A stretch of DNA of 64,000 nt from Cristatella mucedo (lineage: Eukaryota; Bryozoa; Phylactolaemata; Cristatellidae): contig WPIO01000016.1 of assembly GCA_009760855.2 (NCBI GenBank), positions 1,110,001 to 1,174,000 of the forward strand, read 5' to 3'. Positions 61,509-64,000 of the stretch are shown here, piece after piece; within the stretch, counting starts at the first letter, position 1, and each line of letters starts with the position of its first letter. The position numbers and the translations under genes were made by a program. Under the pieces are notes generated by a model. It searched no databases. It was not told the origin of the DNA and saw only the letters and a program-made list of their open reading frames with translations.

Positions 61509-62313
61509 GTACTACCGCGAGCTGACCGGGAGTCAGGTACTCACCTGGCTGCAACAATGCCATGACTGGATCGTCTTCGGCACGGCGAAACATGCCGTAA
61601 AACGTACTAATGATGCCGTGCTGCTGTAGGAAGCCGTAGCCGTGCCGTGTGACCATGAGCTCGCCGAACAAGTCGATCAGGCAAAGTTGTGACAAGAGGT
61701 CATCCGTTCGCATGCACTCGTCCATCTTGTTCAGCAACATGCCGAGCAGGCCACAGCCAGCGCAGGCAATCATTGTCGCTTCGCTCGCTTTGCTAGCATC
61801 CACAATCACCTGCAGTGCGCGTAAGTAGAACTATGCTGCTAGCCACACATCAAGGAAAAAGCTGACAGCTGAAGCGTACTGCAACCACGCAAAGTGGTTT
61901 AGATTCTGCGCATATCACATGGAACTAGTAAGGGGCATCAATAAAAAGTGCACACTAAAGCAGAACTAGCAGTCTGACAGCTGGAAGAAGGATGGTCTGA
62001 ACCCATCTGTTGGGCGACTTGCACTGACTGGAGGGCAGGCAGGCAGAATCGTCGGCACATAGTTAAGGTGAGTAACAACCCTAATTAGGATGTCTGCTGG
62101 ATGTTTGCTGGCCGATCTGCTTTAGCTTCACTGCAGTGAAGGCAGCTCCGACTCTGATCCGTGATCAGAACAGTAATCGCTTTGATATAACGTGAAGCAC
62201 TGTTTTGCCAAGCAACAGTTTATGTAATACAGCTTTACTCTTATACAGCATTGTAAAGTCCACGCATCCCCGGGGTCAAGATACTGCCTCGAAAGTAGCT
62301 GAGTCACTGCCAC
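54119..62313 (-). CDS. PSMD5: 26S proteasome non-ATPase subunit 5 (assembly chaperone S5b), 5' end missing
   Basis: ARM/HEAT-type chaperone that helps assemble the proteasome base and is absent from the mature particle. Exons (minus): 62313-62239 (VAVTQLLSRQYLDPGDAWTL), 61809-61545 (SQLCLIDLFGELMVTRHGYG...LLQPG), 58662-58471 (LMKLFAGLARLQPKVACSSY...MQQLLG), 55883-55771 (QRLSETLNQLGQATYRGGPN...ISKLIYLK), 54517-54119 (VEDQTDELLQLTANWYQCIS to VATES and stop). Phases agree; 347 residues, matching roughly the last 340 of the ~500-residue human protein. Recognisable blocks: TRHGYGFLQQHGII, QTDELL..TANWY, QPFADVRFACIRVYAALA and FVLRLRVYERQGPFFV near the C-terminus. The N-terminal ~165 residues are not found, so upstream exons lie right of 62.3 kb, probably outside the window. 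It converges on FUBP. Confidence 0.9.
54705..54842 (-). repeat. SINE S1 copy in a PSMD5 intron
   Basis: Minus sense: GGCGATGACACACTACGTAA, GGCGGTTGCTTTTCACC, B box GGGTTCGAATCC, then 'gcagcggtgatagtcatgaa' and a truncated end near 'tgctatacagaga'. Confidence 0.8.
56060..56165 (-). repeat. SINE S2-like head
   Basis: Minus sense: GGTTTGACCAAGTGGTAAAG, 'tgctcgccccgaccaagg', 'cgaggtc' and a decayed B box (CGTGCGTTGGAACC). Confidence 0.5.
56524..56830 (-). repeat. LINE A 3' end, minus orientation
   Basis: 'aataattcacttgataaagc', 'accctcagagaacttaatct', 'ctctaggcgctttacatttg', then 3' UTR and a remnant of the protein end near 56800 ('ctttcagagcataagaacta'). Confidence 0.75.
59009..59290 (-). mobile_element. 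LINE B 3' end, left arm of an inverted pair
   Basis: Reverse complement of the LINE B end ('tgtatctccgtctgtaactc', 'gggtgttacgaaggagagtt', 'agcctaagcggctttcggta', 'acaaagagaaagtgggaagc'). It is followed directly by a plus-strand copy. Confidence 0.85.
59291..59935 (+). mobile_element. LINE B copy (RT C-terminus plus tail), right arm of an inverted pair
   Basis: Encodes, with frameshifts, LLKELGWLPVDKRI, then MAPSYLAEQLHKFQPPSAVS, SSTDGKLAVPCRSSAYRPLA and VLDWGNSLPRFLCNDIYSPA. The LINE B tail ends with 'catttgatt'-type sequence and 'gacattacatc'. In a PSMD5 intron. Confidence 0.85.
61235..61508 (+). mobile_element. LINE A 3' UTR, well preserved
   Basis: 'gtgctgacactgcatgctgc', 'gctgaccctgtgcatgtcac', 'ccctaaccatattattcat', 'ttgcagcaaatgtaaagcgc', 'ctagaaagagattaagttct', 'ctgagggcgctttatcaagt' and about ten ATT units. 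It abuts the PSMD5 exon ending at 61545. Confidence 0.85.
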
Positions 62314-62829
62314 CTAGGTTTGCTTACCAGGGGTGAGAACGTGCAAAAACGAGGTGGTTTCCATCAGTTTCGGATCGAGTTGCAATTTTTCAAGGATATT
62401 TTTTCTCTTGGCGACATCAGAGCACTGCCAAGTAAGATTGACTTGATGGGCTAAGTATCCACATATTGAAAAATGTATTTCAACGGATTGTGTCTGGCCT
62501 TCTACAGGAATAGTCAAGGTTTAAAGAATCGGGCTTTGCATATGTAACAGTAGGCCAAACAAGAAATCTGAGACAATTAAGACTATAGAGATTAGCCGAA
62601 CCTATGAAATGTTCAATGAGATTATGTTGGTAATTATAGAAAAATGTATAACACCTTAAGAGAACTATATCTCTTTCTAGGTACTTTAACATATTGTAAA
62701 GGAAGCATAGTAATTGGTTAGTGATAATATGCAAATCGATATGCTGTTTGACGGTATTACCAAGAGGTCTGCCAGCATGGCTTGGTCAAAAACAGAGGTA
62801 GTTTAGAGAGCTCCTTTTCCAGTAAAGGT

Positions 62830-62985
62830 ATCAGATCGCTGCATCACATTTCTGGCATTATGGACTAGAATTAGTATCTCGAAGTGCTTCACAACTTATG
62901 AATTCTGTCTGCCAGAAGTCATTTTGGAGGTCAATTTATGCATTAGACAATGACCCAAAGCATACTCTAAAGTAATTTGCAAGAT
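62830..62985 (+). pseudogene. Tc1/mariner transposase remnant 1
   Basis: HHISGIMD (62842-62865), then, about 28 codons on and after a frameshift, LDNDPKHTLK (62943-62972). This is the spacing and wording of Tc1 transposases around their second catalytic Asp (QQDNDPKHTSK). In-frame stops show it is dead. Confidence 0.7.
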
Positions 62986-63689
62986 ATCTTTCTTACTCGA
63001 AAGTGATCATCACAGACCACAAGAAATCGATGGTGCCACTGGAGCAAGAAACTAGCCACAACTACTGTGTCCTCATAAGACAGGACTTCGATACGTATAA
63101 AAATACTACAGAAGTCACGGCAAATACCTGAAATGCCAAAAAAGTGATCTGTATGCATTAGAGTTTCAATTGAGATCACGAGAAATCAGTCCAATTTAGT
63201 ATATGCTTTTGGCAAACCGAGAGTAGGGACATGAGATAGTCTAAAAATAATTCCGTAATCCCTTTTCATCAGAAAATGCTGTTTGGCAGTTTTTCCTTTG
63301 TACATTGCCATCGATTTCTTACATAGTTTTTGAACCATTTTTTTTAGGAAGCTCATAATAGCGTGCTTTAAACCCTTGATAACTGTTGAGAAAATGCCAG
63401 ACATGGTTGCTAAGATACATTTTTAGAGAGGGCGATACTTGGTGCATCCAGTAAATCTTACTTCCCAGTGCTCAGAAGGTGCTACAAAATAATATCCTTG
63501 GAAAATGGCGACTATGTCAAATGCGAGAGATTACTTCAAATCACATGTTTTGACACCTAGTAAGCAAATCAAGGTGATAGCATGCAGATATTTTACAAAT
63601 ATTGTCAGCTCACGTGAATCATGTGTTCTAGCACCTAAGTAAGATAAAGCAAGTCCGATTTCAAAGCTCAAATACTCTGCTTGGGGCTT
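62986..63689. other. Stretch between the two Tc1 remnants, nothing else recognised
   Basis: Short minus-strand frames (for example 63404-63186) are lysine-rich but match no family I know. This could be diverged transposon interior or PSMD5 intron. Confidence 0.3.
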
Positions 63690-63930
63690 GGTACATTTGG
63701 CAGCCAGATAATGACCTTAAGCACAGGCCGGTGAAGCACTTTTAAGTCCTTGTTTGACACACATGCAGTGGCCAGCATAATGCCTAATTTAAAACTCATA
63801 GAACGACCATGGAGCGATATCGAAAGGCGGCTGAGGCCTACAACTCGGCTAATACCAATAGCCGACCTTTTCAGTAAAACTGGAAAGCGCAACAGCAGAA
63901 GAGACAAAGCAGAAGCTTGAGGCCTCTACG
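63690..63930 (+). pseudogene. Tc1/mariner transposase remnant 2 (DD..E end)
   Basis: WYIWQPDNDLKHRPVKHF at about 63692-63739 corresponds to WxFQQDNDPKHTSK. WPA, then after a frameshift PNLKLIERPWSDIERRLR (63783-63836), corresponds to WPAQSPDLNPIENLWxDIKRRL. Asp to Glu is about 31 codons apart allowing for indels, consistent with DD34E. The copy is frameshifted and inactive. Confidence 0.8.
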
Positions 63931-64000
63931 CTTAGCAAGACACGGGAGGTCATAAAGAATCATGATAGGAAGACATCTTACTCAATGCATACGTGCAGAA

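Noticed and set aside
62314-62517. Open frame directly upstream of the first visible PSMD5 exon with plausible acceptor (CCTGTAG) and donor (CCTG|GTAAGC)
   Set aside because: It leaves phase 1 while the next PSMD5 exon enters phase 0; joining them would need a 21-nt intron or reading through a TAG. The sequence does not resemble PSMD5. Probably intronic.

Overview
This is eukaryotic, almost certainly animal, nuclear DNA. The genes are split by GT-AG introns (with two GC-AG exceptions), 3' ends carry AATAAA signals, and long introns are packed with LINE and tRNA-derived SINE debris and dinucleotide repeats. An FUBP-type protein with four KH domains and C-terminal YM motifs, RIOK1 with a PRMT5-docking motif, and PSMD5 together suggest a metazoan. 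Base composition is moderate and intergenic spaces are a few kb. The phylum cannot be fixed from sequence alone; an invertebrate, for example a lophotrochozoan or flatworm, is plausible but unproven.

Layout. (1) 0.4-14.4 kb, minus strand: exons of an unidentified multi-exon gene, among them a poly-glycine exon and an exon whose 5' splice site is tandemly triplicated. (2) 17.85-32.16 kb, minus strand: a complete RIOK1 atypical kinase gene, 11 coding exons, 643 codons before the stop. (3) 32.2-37.7 kb: intergenic space between the divergent RIOK1 and FUBP genes, holding a hAT MITE that looks like a SPIN ('SPACE INVADERS') element with a perfect 8-bp target duplication, plus LINE fragments. (4) 37.70-52.06 kb, plus strand: a complete FUBP/KHSRP-like gene, 17 coding exons, 756 codons before the stop. 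(5) 54.12-62.31 kb, minus strand: the C-terminal two thirds of PSMD5, converging on FUBP; its 5' exons lie to the right. A decayed Tc1/mariner region occupies the right edge.

Repeats. At least six recurring families are visible: LINE A (CR1/L2-like, (TTA)n tail), LINE B (CR1/L2-like, (ATTAC)n tail), SINE S1 and SINE S2 (both with tRNA-like B boxes), an unclassified repeat R1, and DNA transposons (hAT MITE, Tc1). S2 ends in a copy of the LINE A tail, suggesting a SINE/LINE partnership. Nested insertions give relative ages: LINE B into S1, and S1 into R1.

The three recognised genes are housekeeping genes with separate roles: 40S ribosomal subunit maturation and PRMT5 adaptor (RIOK1), single-stranded nucleic acid binding and transcription/splicing control (FUBP), and 26S proteasome base assembly (PSMD5). 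They are not an operon. Exon boundaries were set by hand from splice sites, reading phase and remembered family sequence; no database search was run.
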